A stretch of DNA of 64,000 nucleotides from Muribaculaceae bacterium (GTDB taxonomy: Bacteria > Bacteroidota > Bacteroidia > Bacteroidales > Muribaculaceae): contig JAFVPD010000031.1 in the NCBI GenBank assembly GCA_017505535.1, positions 118,175 to 182,174 of the forward strand, read 5' to 3'. Numbering within the stretch: position 1 is the stretch's first letter; each line of letters starts with the position of its first letter. The notes beneath the pieces were generated by a model. The model worked only from the letters and a program-made list of their open reading frames with translations. It was not told where the DNA came from and ran no database searches. Shown here one piece after another: positions 6,714 through 15,279 of the stretch. A program made the position numbers and the translations under genes.

Positions 6714-9700
6714 ATGAAACGATTAATTACGTTATTGTTTACTGTAGCAACAGTGTTGTTAGCTACAGCTCAACCCTACTTAGTAGGGCATCGTGGGAGT
6801 TATTGGGGTGTTGAAAATACCGAAGAAGCTTTTATCAATGGAGCTAAAAAGGGCTATGACTACCTTGAAACAGACATCAAAGTAACAAAAGATGGAAAAT
6901 TTGTGTGTTGGCACGACGACAACCTGACAAAGGCGTCAAGCGAACCATCTATCGCGTCTAACACTCTATCTTATCTCAAGTCACAAAAACTCACTCAAAC
7001 TCGTGGTGGCGTTACCTATACCGGTTATATTTGCACCCTTGAAGAGTATCTTGACATTTGTAAAGAATATGGAGTAGCACCTGTTATTGAATTTAAATGG
7101 GCTACCGGCATTAACTCTAACGACTGCTCAAACATTCCTGCTCTGGTTAAAATAGTAGAGGAAAAAGGGTTCCGTAACAACTGTTACATCTTCACTTCTA
7201 TGCAAAAATGTTTGCAATATGTTAAGACCAATTATCCCGACATGGAAATCATGTATCTTTGCTACGACACAGCATTTGAAAGTAGCCGTTCTTGGTGTAT
7301 CTCCAACAAAGCTCACATTGGTCCGGGCATAGGTAGTGGTATCACTAAAGCGGGTGTACAAGCCTATCACGATGAAGGTTTACTGGTAAACGCTTGGTCA
7401 ATCAACTCTACAAGTGATTATAAAACATATGGCAACTATGGTTGTGACTTCATCACTACCGACTATCTTGATCCCGAAGAACTACCAACATTATCAACCC
7501 CAACAACAATGATTGGTGGCATTAAGACAGATAAAAACGAAGTCACTCTAACAGCAGGCGTAGGAGAATCAGTATATGCCGACATCACTGTTTCAGGGTC
7601 TAATATGGGTGGGGCCATCAGCGTTTCGTCAAGTAACTCGGCATTTACTGTCACAAACAACACAACGGTTTCATCAGGTTCTCTCAGCGGTAAAGTGCGC
7701 GTAACATTCAAGCCCTCCGCCGAAGGCGTTTCTACAGGCACTATCACTCTCAAAGGCACAACCAAAGCCGGCAAAGAAGTATCAACTACCATTGCTGTTA
7801 CAGGTAAATGTGCCATCAAATTCAACGAAGTGTGGAACTATAGTGAATTGAGTGGCAAAACTCCTTCAGGCACTAATTGGGCCAGCGACTTCACCGCTAT
7901 CCGTAACATCGCATTTGGCAACGGCAAACTTTATACTGTTAATGCCTCAGCAGGCACAATCACAGTCATTGACGCACAAACAGGCACAAAAATTAAAGAC
8001 CTCGACACCACAGGCATAAGTGGTGGCACATTTACACTCATGGATGCTGAAGTTGTTGACGGTAAATTGGTTGCGACAAACCTATCAACCGCCTCTGCGC
8101 TACTCGCTAAAGCATATGTGTGGGACACTGACGACTCTGCTCCTCGTGAAATTCTCAACACTACCCAGCTCGGCGGATGTACTCGTTTGGGCGACTGTAT
8201 GACTTTTGAAGGCTCACTCACAAATGGAGCTATTTTATTCCTTTCGGGTGGTACAATTGTTAAATACGCTGTAACAAATGGCGTAGCTTCATCAATTCCA
8301 ACCACTATCACCGTAAGCGATATTGATGCCACTACTTCTCCTCGCATTGTTCCTAATGGAGATGGTAAATATTGGCTTGTTGGCCGTGGCATATATCCCA
8401 CTTTGGTTTCCTCTTCCGGTACAGTTGAACTCACTCTTGACTCTGATGTGCTCAACGGCATTATCGATGGTAACGACTTCTACCCCTTCACATTCAAAGG
8501 CAAACAATATGCTTTTGCAACAACTTATGCAACAGGATCTTCTACTTTAACAGCTTGTCGCGCTGTACTCATTGATGCATCTAATGGTTGGGACAAAGCC
8601 ATCAACGTAGGCGAATATCCTGCCGATGGTCTTGGATCTACTCGCAACACAACATTAAGCACAGGAATTGAAGTTAATGTAAATGGTTCTTCAGGCGTTG
8701 AATTGTGGGTTAATTGCTGCATGCAAGGTATCGCATATTATATACATGGTACGGCCGAAGAAATCCCTTCAATCAGCGCAACTCCTTCATCGCTCTCATT
8801 AACAACAACCGCAAACGAAACAATTTCAGAAGAAATCACCGTAACAGGATCATTACTCACTGGTAACATCACTGCTACCCTCTCAGGCGATCCTTCATTC
8901 TCAATTGACAAGACTTCTCTTGGTGCAACAGGTGGTCAAATCACTGTTACTTATGCTCCAACAACAGTAGGAACTCACTCTGCAACTATCACGTTGAAAT
9001 CAGAAGGCGCTACTACACAAACAGTACAATTGGAAGGCAAAGCCCAATCAGCTATTGCTGTCGGACTCACAAAAGTATGGCAAAACACAACCGTACCAGG
9101 ATCTACCAGCGGTGGTGACATTCGTTTCGCTGCAGTATCAAATGGCAAACTCATCGCAGTTGATAAAGGCAACCTTAAACTCATCGAGCTCTCTGAAACA
9201 GGGCAATCAGATTATTACGACTGTTCAGCTGCATTGAGCACACATTGGGCTGCAACATCAATGGGTCCTGCTATCGGTTGCGACGATGCTGGTAACATTC
9301 TTGTTCACACCGGTTGGTCTGCTGCAACTTCGGGTAGCAACTTCATGATCATCTCAGCCGATTTGAAATCATCTTACAAACTCGATCTTTCAACCATTGA
9401 AGACTACACCTCTCTTCGTGTTGACCAAATTGGTCGCATTCGTGGTAACATGCTTTCAAGCGAAGGTGCATATGCATTTATTGCACCAAACACTGCAAAT
9501 TCTGTACTCGTTGTCAAGATTGCGAACGGTGCAATTGATAGTAACTATACTCAAGTTTCAAGCAATTCAGGTCTCACATTTGATACATCAACTCTTGCAC
9601 AACCGGCACTTGCCACTGTCGCAGAAATCGATGCACTCATGGACAACGACTCTGACTTGACAAACTCATTCATCATGCGCAAGCGCACCAACCCCACCAA

Positions 9701-10226
9701 TGTATTTGCATGGAATTCCGACAATACCGCTATGGAGGCTCAATATGATTTCACAGCAACCACTCCCGAAGGATACACAGCTAAAAATGCTTCAAGCGAG
9801 GGATTTGACTGGTTCAAACTTTATGATATGTCATACTACATTATGCCTCTAAGCACCGACGGTACAACAACAAACCGAAGCACAGCATGGGCCATCTTCA
9901 ACCAAGATGGCGAAATAGAAGCCTACGCAGCCGAAAACATTAAAACAGGAATCGGACAAGGATTCGGTAGCATCATCGCAGTACCCATCAACGACTACTC
10001 GGTAGCTATTTACCACTTCGTTGCCGGTTGCGTTGCTGAGAAATACACATTTGCTGTTGAGCCTAAATCAACCGTAGCTGTTGAAGAAATCGAAATTGCT
10101 CCGGCTGAGGACGTAGATGCTCCGGCTGAATACTACAACCTCCAAGGCGTAAAAATTGCAAATCCCGAAAATGGTCTCTACATCGTTAAACGTGGCAACA
10201 AAGTAACAAAAGAATATATTCGCTAA
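6714..10226 (+). CDS. Secreted glycerophosphodiester phosphodiesterase with tandem Ig-like and propeller-like modules
   Basis: Residues 1-19 form a signal peptide. Residues 22-255 are a GDPD catalytic TIM barrel with the key residues in place: HRG (His26, Arg27), ENT (Glu34, Asn35), ETD (Glu52, Asp54) and HDD (His67). The enzyme would release glycerol 3-phosphate from deacylated phospholipids or teichoic-type polymers outside the inner membrane. About 900 further residues are unusual for GDPD. They contain two similar Ig-like/BACON-like domains (about 265-370 and 683-780), each followed by about 300 residues of propeller-like sequence. The last 30 residues (NLQGVKI, GLYIVKRG) resemble a type IX secretion-type tail. 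The extra modules probably bind glycan or lipid at the surface; this is inference. Confidence 0.85.
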   Translation: MKRLITLLFTVATVLLATAQPYLVGHRGSYWGVENTEEAFINGAKKGYDYLETDIKVTKDGKFVCWHDDNLTKASSEPSIASNTLSYLKSQKLTQTRGGVTYTGYICTLEEYLDICKEYGVAPVIEFKWATGINSNDCSNIPALVKIVEEKGFRNNCYIFTSMQKCLQYVKTNYPDMEIMYLCYDTAFESSRSWCISNKAHIGPGIGSGITKAGVQAYHDEGLLVNAWSINSTSDYKTYGNYGCDFITTDYLDPEELPTLSTPTTMIGGIKTDKNEVTLTAGVGESVYADITVSGSNMGGAISVSSSNSAFTVTNNTTVSSGSLSGKVRVTFKPSAEGVSTGTITLKGTTKAGKEVSTTIAVTGKCAIKFNEVWNYSELSGKTPSGTNWASDFTAIRNIAFGNGKLYTVNASAGTITVIDAQTGTKIKDLDTTGISGGTFTLMDAEVVDGKLVATNLSTASALLAKAYVWDTDDSAPREILNTTQLGGCTRLGDCMTFEGSLTNGAILFLSGGTIVKYAVTNGVASSIPTTITVSDIDATTSPRIVPNGDGKYWLVGRGIYPTLVSSSGTVELTLDSDVLNGIIDGNDFYPFTFKGKQYAFATTYATGSSTLTACRAVLIDASNGWDKAINVGEYPADGLGSTRNTTLSTGIEVNVNGSSGVELWVNCCMQGIAYYIHGTAEEIPSISATPSSLSLTTTANETISEEITVTGSLLTGNITATLSGDPSFSIDKTSLGATGGQITVTYAPTTVGTHSATITLKSEGATTQTVQLEGKAQSAIAVGLTKVWQNTTVPGSTSGGDIRFAAVSNGKLIAVDKGNLKLIELSETGQSDYYDCSAALSTHWAATSMGPAIGCDDAGNILVHTGWSAATSGSNFMIISADLKSSYKLDLSTIEDYTSLRVDQIGRIRGNMLSSEGAYAFIAPNTANSVLVVKIANGAIDSNYTQVSSNSGLTFDTSTLAQPALATVAEIDALMDNDSDLTNSFIMRKRTNPTNVFAWNSDNTAMEAQYDFTATTPEGYTAKNASSEGFDWFKLYDMSYYIMPLSTDGTTTNRSTAWAIFNQDGEIEAYAAENIKTGIGQGFGSIIAVPINDYSVAIYHFVAGCVAEKYTFAVEPKSTVAVEEIEIAPAEDVDAPAEYYNLQGVKIANPENGLYIVKRGNKVTKEYIR

Positions 10227-10250
10227 TATCCTTTTGATTAATCAATAAAC

Positions 10251-10288
10251 AAATGAGCCGTCCTTTTCGGACGGCTCATTTATTTTGG
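10251..10288 (+). terminator. Intrinsic terminator after the phosphodiesterase gene
   Basis: AAATGAGCCGTCC pairs with GGACGGCTCATTT around a TTTT loop and is followed by a T-rich stretch. It lies between convergent genes and could act on both strands. Confidence 0.75.
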
Positions 10289-10339
10289 CTATCTATACAA
10301 GTGAACGATTATTACATAAATAGATTAATGGGGGCAGTG

Positions 10340-11005
10340 TTATTCACACTCGGTTGTTATGTAATGATGAGATGCCGAGCATTCGTGAAGTTGTTTGTCG
10401 ATGATAATATGGCGATTGGCCATTGTTGAGATTTTAGACATTTCGTGAGACACGAGTAATATTGTTGTATTGCGTGACAACTGTGAGACGATCTCATAAA
10501 TGCGTCCCTCAAATCGCTTATCAACATAACTTAATGGTTCGTCTAAGACCAACACTCTCGGTTGAGAAATAATTGCTCGTCCCAATAATGCTCTTTGCAA
10601 CTGTCCTCCGGACAGATTCCCGATGGGACGATGAGCATGTTCTTTTAGACCTACCATGTCTATTATTTTTGCGACTTGATTAGCAACTTCCGTCCTATCT
10701 AATTTCTGCGATAATAACCCCGATGATATAACCTCCTCAACGCTGATTGGGAATCGTTGGTCGATCATATTTTTTTGAGGCAGGTAGCCAACAGCCAGAT
10801 CTTTCACTTCTCGCCCTTGTTCTCTATAAATTACTCTCCCCTGCGTAGGTTTCAAAAGTTTCAAAACAATCCGTAATAATGTAGTTTTACCGCCTCCATT
10901 AGGACCGGTAATGGCCACGAAATCACCTTCATCAATCGACAAAGAAACATCTTGTAGTGCAATGCGATTATCCCACTGCATCCACACATGGTCAAGTTCT
11001 ATCAT
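10340..11005 (-). CDS. Metal ABC transporter ATP-binding protein, ZnuC type
   Basis: This is a 221-residue ABC ATPase of the zinc/manganese importer class. The Walker A motif GPNGGGKT is at 34-41, the signature LSGGQLQR at 131-138 and the Walker B motif VLVLDEP at 151-157. ATG 11005 is used because it lies 1 nt after the stop of the binding-protein gene; the longer frame would overlap it. The matching membrane permease is not in this locus: the next gene is convergent. The ATPase must therefore use a permease encoded elsewhere, or the system is reduced. Confidence 0.88.
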   Translation of the reverse strand: MIELDHVWMQWDNRIALQDVSLSIDEGDFVAITGPNGGGKTTLLRIVLKLLKPTQGRVIYREQGREVKDLAVGYLPQKNMIDQRFPISVEEVISSGLLSQKLDRTEVANQVAKIIDMVGLKEHAHRPIGNLSGGQLQRALLGRAIISQPRVLVLDEPLSYVDKRFEGRIYEIVSQLSRNTTILLVSHEMSKISTMANRHIIIDKQLHECSASHHYITTECE

Positions 11006-11006
11006 T

Positions 11007-11903
11007 TTATTCTGTGGCAAATGCATCTGCTACGTCTATTAATTGTTGAGCCCAATCGGCACTCAATGGATCAATTTCTACTATGCGAGCCTCTAAATGT
11101 TCATTTAGGAGCTGAGCCTGTCGGGAATCGTAATTTTGCTGTATCACAAAAACTTTCACGTTTCGTTTAGTTGCAGCCTCAATGCGGTCTTTAAGTTGCT
11201 TGACCGACGTTTCTTTATTTTCCATACCACCAATGCTAATTTGCTCCAATTCATAATCTCGAGCAAAGTAGCCCAACGATGGGTGCCACACTACAAATGC
11301 TTTACCTTTGTGAGGCGCAAGAATGTGCGACAAATGCGAGTCAAGGCTGTCGATTTCGGCAATCAGTCGATTATAATTTGCTGTATAATAATCCATTCTG
11401 TCGCCGTCTATTTCTTGCAATACCGACAAAATATTAGCAGCAATTATACGGGCGTTTTTGGCCGAACTCCACACATGAGGGTCAGCCTCTTGACTATGGT
11501 CGCAACTTTCGCCATGATGATGGTGATGCGGGCAATCGCCATGGGTACCATACAGCATTTCAATTCCTTTTGACACATTAATTCCTGGGACTCCTGCTCC
11601 ATCATGAATGCGATGGGCAATAGCGGCCTCAAAGCCGGTTTCATTCACATACAAGAATGCATCGGATTGCTCCACTTGAGCAATTTGTGACACCGTAGGC
11701 TCGTAGGTCTCAGGATTCCCTCCCTTAGGCAACAAACACACCACCTGTAGGCTATCGCCTACAATGCGTTCGGCAATGGCACTCACAGGAGGAATTCCAA
11801 CTACAATAGAGGGAGAGTCATACTGAGAAGCCCTCTTGCAAGAACTTAACAACACAACAACTGTTATCAGAATAGCGTAAAATCGCATTGAGAGGATTTT
11901 CAT
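11007..11903 (-). CDS. Metal-binding lipoprotein of an ABC importer, ZnuA type
   Basis: A cluster A-1 substrate-binding protein of 298 residues, anchored by a lipobox ending at Cys22 (LLSSC). A histidine-rich loop (about 121-136, PHHHHHGESCDH) followed by DPHVW is the hallmark of zinc-specific ZnuA proteins. The predicted metal-binding histidines in DPHVW and VWHPSLGYFARDY are present. It captures zinc, or less likely manganese, in the periplasm. It lies 11 nt after the purine permease gene and 1 nt before the ATPase gene, so all three are probably one transcript. No Zur-type operator was recognised. Confidence 0.9.
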   Translation of the reverse strand: MKILSMRFYAILITVVVLLSSCKRASQYDSPSIVVGIPPVSAIAERIVGDSLQVVCLLPKGGNPETYEPTVSQIAQVEQSDAFLYVNETGFEAAIAHRIHDGAGVPGINVSKGIEMLYGTHGDCPHHHHHGESCDHSQEADPHVWSSAKNARIIAANILSVLQEIDGDRMDYYTANYNRLIAEIDSLDSHLSHILAPHKGKAFVVWHPSLGYFARDYELEQISIGGMENKETSVKQLKDRIEAATKRNVKVFVIQQNYDSRQAQLLNEHLEARIVEIDPLSADWAQQLIDVADAFATE

Positions 11904-11914
11904 CTTAATATTGT

Positions 11915-13198
11915 TTACATTATAAATTTAAGCACAAAAAATGCGGCCAATATATACATGCTAATCTTTATTCGCTTAAATTTACCACTCAAGATATTAA
12001 TGATTACATAGCATAAATGTCCAAGTACGATACCATCTGAAATACTATACGCCAATGGCATAAATATGATACAGATAAATGCAGGTATTGAATCCAAGTA
12101 ATTATTAAAATCAATCTTAAGTACCGATGTCATCATCATTAATCCGACAAGAACAAGCACAGGCGCTGTTGCTGCGGCATGGATTGATAAAAAGAACGGC
12201 GCAAAGAACAATGACAAGAGGAAACAAACTCCAGCAGTGAAGGCCGTAAGCCCACTTCTACCGCCCTCATTTACTCCCGAGGCACTTTCCACAAATGTTG
12301 TCACTGTACTTGTACCCATTACAGCTCCGGCAGTTGTACCCACAGCGTCAACAAGGAACGCTTGTTTGAGACGAGGAATGCGTCCATTTTTCACCATTCC
12401 GGCCTTTGTCGCAACCCCAATTAAAGTTCCTATTGTATCAAACAAATCAACAAACAATAGGGTAAATACAATGAGAACCATATCAGCAGTAAAAATCTTA
12501 TGCCACTCAAACTTACAGAAAATTGGCTCTATTGAAGGTGGAGTACTAAATACACCATTAAAATGAGTAACTCCCATTGGGATTCCTATTAACGTTGTAG
12601 CCAATATCCCGATTAGCAAAGCACCCTTGATCTTTCTAACAAGAAGAACTGATGTGAGCACAATCCCTATAATCCCCAACAATGCCGGACCTTGAGTAAT
12701 ATCACCTAAATTTACGAGTGTCGCATCGCTATTTGTAACAATACCAGCATTTTGAAGCCCAATAAATGCAATGTACAATCCAATACCGGCACTAATTGCA
12801 TTTTTGATTGTGTCGGGTAAGGAATCTACTATTCTCTCTCTTAAATTAGTGACTGTCAATAATATAAACAACAATCCTTCAATAAACACAGCGGTCAAGG
12901 CAAATTGCCATGAATAGCCCAAAATCATACACACCGTATAGGCAAAAAACGCATTAAGGCCCATTCCCGGGGCTAACGCAAAAGGCAATTTTGCATACAA
13001 TCCCATTAAGATTGTAACAAACCCTGAAATTAGAACTGTAGTAGTGAACAAAGCACCTTTGTCCATGCCGGTTTCACTAAGAATGTTTGGGTTGACAGCC
13101 AAGATATAGGCCATGGTGAGAAATGTGGTGATTCCTGCCATAATCTCGGTACGCACTGTTGTTTCTTTCGGATTTAGGCCAAAAAGTTTCTGTAGCAT
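11915..13198 (-). CDS. NCS2 family purine permease (AzgA/PbuG-like)
   Basis: A 427-residue inner-membrane transporter with about 12 hydrophobic segments. The N-terminal region RTEIMAGITTFLTMAYILAVNP, with NPN at the end of the first helix, is diagnostic of the AzgA branch, which imports adenine, guanine and hypoxanthine by proton symport. VDLFDTIGTLIGVA and the MGTSTVTTFVES segment are also typical. A -7 element sits across the end of the upstream acetyltransferase gene. It precedes the ZnuA-like gene by only 11 nt, an unexpected pairing of purine and metal uptake. Confidence 0.9.
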   Translation of the reverse strand: MLQKLFGLNPKETTVRTEIMAGITTFLTMAYILAVNPNILSETGMDKGALFTTTVLISGFVTILMGLYAKLPFALAPGMGLNAFFAYTVCMILGYSWQFALTAVFIEGLLFILLTVTNLRERIVDSLPDTIKNAISAGIGLYIAFIGLQNAGIVTNSDATLVNLGDITQGPALLGIIGIVLTSVLLVRKIKGALLIGILATTLIGIPMGVTHFNGVFSTPPSIEPIFCKFEWHKIFTADMVLIVFTLLFVDLFDTIGTLIGVATKAGMVKNGRIPRLKQAFLVDAVGTTAGAVMGTSTVTTFVESASGVNEGGRSGLTAFTAGVCFLLSLFFAPFFLSIHAAATAPVLVLVGLMMMTSVLKIDFNNYLDSIPAFICIIFMPLAYSISDGIVLGHLCYVIINILSGKFKRIKISMYILAAFFVLKFIM

Positions 13199-13219
13199 TG
13201 TATTTGAATTTTAGATTCA

Positions 13220-13227
13220 CAAAGTTA
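13220..13227 (-). promoter_or_regulatory. -7 element of the purine permease operon
   Basis: TAACTTTG on the minus strand overlaps the last codons of the GNAT gene and lies 21 nt upstream of the permease ATG. No clear -33 element was found. Confidence 0.5.
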
Positions 13228-13761
13228 CTCTTTTTTATAGACATATCGATGAATCTGAGCCGTAGTTTTATCGAGATTTAGATTTTTATTTCCATAAGTC
13301 ATCAACATCAATGGAACAGAAGGCAATTCCGGAGCATAGGGAGGTTGCTCATAGGAATAATCGTAGTGTGCGTCAAAGCCACATCTCAAATAAAAATTGA
13401 TGCGTCGCATGGCCATTTCCGAACTTGACATAGGCTCCACCTCAAGAACAATCGGCCGAGGGTCCAATGCTACAAAAAGTTTTATCACCTCTGCTCCAAC
13501 CCCATGCCCACGATATGTCGGCTCTATTGCAAAATGTTCGACATAAATGAACTCATCAAATTGCCAAAACGAAATAAACCCGGCAAAAACGCTATTACAA
13601 TTTATAACATATATCTTATAGGGTTGGCTCCCATCAACAAGCATAGATTCAATATTATCCCACGGGCGACGCTCTTCGGGCGGGAATGCCGTTAAATACA
13701 AGGATTTTACGCTATCCGTCAGTTCATTTACTGCTCTTATATCAATTAAATCAACTTTCAT
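13225..13761 (-). CDS. GNAT family N-acetyltransferase
   Basis: A 178-residue acetyl-CoA-dependent transferase. The acetyl-CoA-binding motif A is visible as FAIEPTYRGHGVGAEVI (about residues 76-92), with strand IYVEHFAIEP before it. The N-terminal TAFPPEERRPWDNIE segment is characteristic of a Bacteroides/Firmicutes GNAT subfamily of unknown substrate. A TATATTTG -7 element at 13780-13787 lies just upstream of the ATG. The purine permease follows after 26 nt, but it has its own -7 element. Confidence 0.85.
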   Translation of the reverse strand: MKVDLIDIRAVNELTDSVKSLYLTAFPPEERRPWDNIESMLVDGSQPYKIYVINCNSVFAGFISFWQFDEFIYVEHFAIEPTYRGHGVGAEVIKLFVALDPRPIVLEVEPMSSSEMAMRRINFYLRCGFDAHYDYSYEQPPYAPELPSVPLMLMTYGNKNLNLDKTTAQIHRYVYKKE

Positions 13762-13779
13762 TCCTGCGATATTTTTTCA

Positions 13780-13787
13780 CAAATATA
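13780..13787 (-). promoter_or_regulatory. -7 element of the GNAT gene
   Basis: TATATTTG on the minus strand, 18 nt upstream of the ATG, fits TAnnTTTG. Confidence 0.5.
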
Positions 13788-13842
13788 CATCTTTTTCTAC
13801 AAAAATTGGTATCAATTTATTCTGTCAATCTCACAATTTCGT

Positions 13843-13850
13843 TATCTTTG
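13843..13850 (+). promoter_or_regulatory. -7 element of the Lrp/AsnC gene
   Basis: TATCTTTG followed by C lies 28 nt upstream of the ATG at 13879. A -33 element is not clear. Confidence 0.55.
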
Positions 13851-13878
13851 CGTAGTAATAACCAACTTTACAAATAAT

Positions 13879-14349
13879 ATGGGACGTTCACAACTTGACT
13901 CTTTAGATAGTAAAATACTCAGTATGCTTGCCAACAATGCACGCAAGCCATTTCTTGAAATAGCCAGAGAATGCAATGTTTCGGGTGCAGCAATTCATCA
14001 ACGCATACAGAAATTAACAGCAATTGGAGTCGTGCAAGGCTCTGAAATGCTCATTGATCCGGCTGCCGTTGGATATGAAACTTGCGCCTATATAGGATTT
14101 TTCCTTAAAGATCCCTCTCAATTCAATAATGTCGTAGAGGAATTAAAGAAAATTCCCGAAGTGGTTGAGTGTCATTTCACAACAGGGCAATATGACATGT
14201 TCATTAAAATATATGCTCGCAACAACGACCACCTGCTTCAAATAATTCACAACAAGCTCCAACACTTGGGATTGGCCCGCACCGAATCGCTCATTTCATT
14301 CAAAGAAGTATTCAAGCGCCAAATTCCAATAGACGCCATTGAGAAATAA
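13879..14349 (+). CDS. Lrp/AsnC family transcriptional regulator
   Basis: A 156-residue DNA-binding regulator. The N-terminal helix-turn-helix starts LDSKILSMLANNARKPF and runs through VSGAAIHQRIQKL (about 7-45). The C-terminal RAM ligand-binding domain (about 62-150) contains CAYIGFFL and VECHFTTGQYDM. Such proteins form dimers to octamers and sense amino acids. It is monocistronic, with its own -7 element and a strong terminator. Which amino acid it senses cannot be told, and no clear target site was recognised nearby. Confidence 0.93.
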   Translation: MGRSQLDSLDSKILSMLANNARKPFLEIARECNVSGAAIHQRIQKLTAIGVVQGSEMLIDPAAVGYETCAYIGFFLKDPSQFNNVVEELKKIPEVVECHFTTGQYDMFIKIYARNNDHLLQIIHNKLQHLGLARTESLISFKEVFKRQIPIDAIEK

Positions 14350-14391
14350 GCCCAATTACCCAGAAAATCAATCTTCTGAGAGATAAATACA

Positions 14392-14440
14392 ACACGCTCC
14401 ACAAACAAACATTGTTTTTGTGGAGCGTGTAAAGTTTTTT
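14392..14440 (+). terminator. Terminator between the regulator and the RyR operon
   Basis: A perfect 14-bp stem (14392-14405 with 14417-14430) is followed by a T-run on the plus strand. It can serve the Lrp gene and may also stop the convergent RyR operon. Confidence 0.8.
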
Positions 14441-14452
14441 GGTTTCAAACAC

Positions 14453-14746
14453 TTAACGGCGTTTTATTTCAAATCCGAGTTTCATTATAAGTTTTAACGT
14501 CTCAACCGATGTGTTGCGGTCATATGTTTTCTCATCTTCGCTCAATTCTTCATATTCTACAAGGCAAGGGTGATGTTTGAGGTCATCGTTTCGTTCAGCG
14601 CCATAGCTCCAACCTTGTTCGATTCTTGTTTGAGCCCACACTTCATGTACATTTTTGGCCATCGCCTCTACCAATTGTTCCAATTCAGGAGTCAATGCTA
14701 CATCTGACGTGTCAATTGGACACGGAGTGTATTTTCTTTCTGTCAT
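14453..14746 (-). CDS. Stand-alone RyR domain protein
   Basis: The 97-residue protein is almost entirely one RyR domain, the module first described in ryanodine receptors. It shows the characteristic order PIDTSDVAL, then VHEVWA, GWSYG, KHHPCLVEYEEL, DEKTYDRNT and LKLIMKLGF. Bacterial RyR domains are of uncertain function and are thought by some to sense a small ligand. It is the last gene of a four-gene minus-strand operon, 54 nt after the helical unknown. The first gene of that operon also ends in a diverged RyR-like domain, suggesting that both read the same ligand. Domain call firm, role inferred. Confidence 0.85.
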   Translation of the reverse strand: MTERKYTPCPIDTSDVALTPELEQLVEAMAKNVHEVWAQTRIEQGWSYGAERNDDLKHHPCLVEYEELSEDEKTYDRNTSVETLKLIMKLGFEIKRR

Positions 14747-14800
14747 AATACTTAAATTAAATAGGGTTTAAAAATATTTTCTTGATATTAATACGTATAA

Positions 14801-15262
14801 CTATTCCTCAAATGCTTTGTTCTTGATGTGCTCATTAGTGATTTCTTCTAAAAAATCCATGCGCATCAGCCATAAAAGATTGCGAGTATAATCTTTAAGC
14901 AATCCCTTGTAATATGTTACATCTTCGTGATTGGTTTTAGTTATACGTTCCCATAACGTTTGTTCCAATGCATCTTTATATGCAACATCTACACGTTCAA
15001 ACTCTCCCTCGGTCATAAGTTCTCTAAGCTTCGTCTCTTCCAAAACCATCGGCGTATTTTTTAGTTCCTCGGGAGCATGATTTTTCCATACACCCTCAAG
15101 AAACGTCTGATACTCCGTTCCAATTGTCAATGGCAAATCTTTTGTATATTGACCTATTGTTTCAGTGCAATCTACCGCCTCTTGAACAAGGTTACCAAAG
15201 TATTTATCGAGCAATTCACGTTCTTTATTCTCACAAAGTTTTTTTATTTCTTCATTAGTCAT
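14801..15262 (-). CDS. Unknown helical acidic protein of the RyR operon
   Basis: I recognise no family in this 153-residue protein. It has no signal peptide or membrane segment, and it is rich in Glu, Lys and Leu with predicted long helices (for example KKLCENKERELLDKYFGNL at the N-terminus). It is probably cytoplasmic and could be a partner or regulator of the membrane proteins encoded just upstream. The gene lies 17 nt after the PrsW-like gene and 54 nt before the RyR gene. Spacing makes co-transcription very likely. Confidence 0.7.
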   Translation of the reverse strand: MTNEEIKKLCENKERELLDKYFGNLVQEAVDCTETIGQYTKDLPLTIGTEYQTFLEGVWKNHAPEELKNTPMVLEETKLRELMTEGEFERVDVAYKDALEQTLWERITKTNHEDVTYYKGLLKDYTRNLLWLMRMDFLEEITNEHIKNKAFEE

Positions 15263-15279
15263 CGTTTGATTTATTAATG

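Noticed and set aside
7463..8461. Long minus-strand frames inside the phosphodiesterase gene
   Set aside because: They are antisense to a well-supported coding sequence, have repetitive compositions mirroring it, and lack any promoter or family match.
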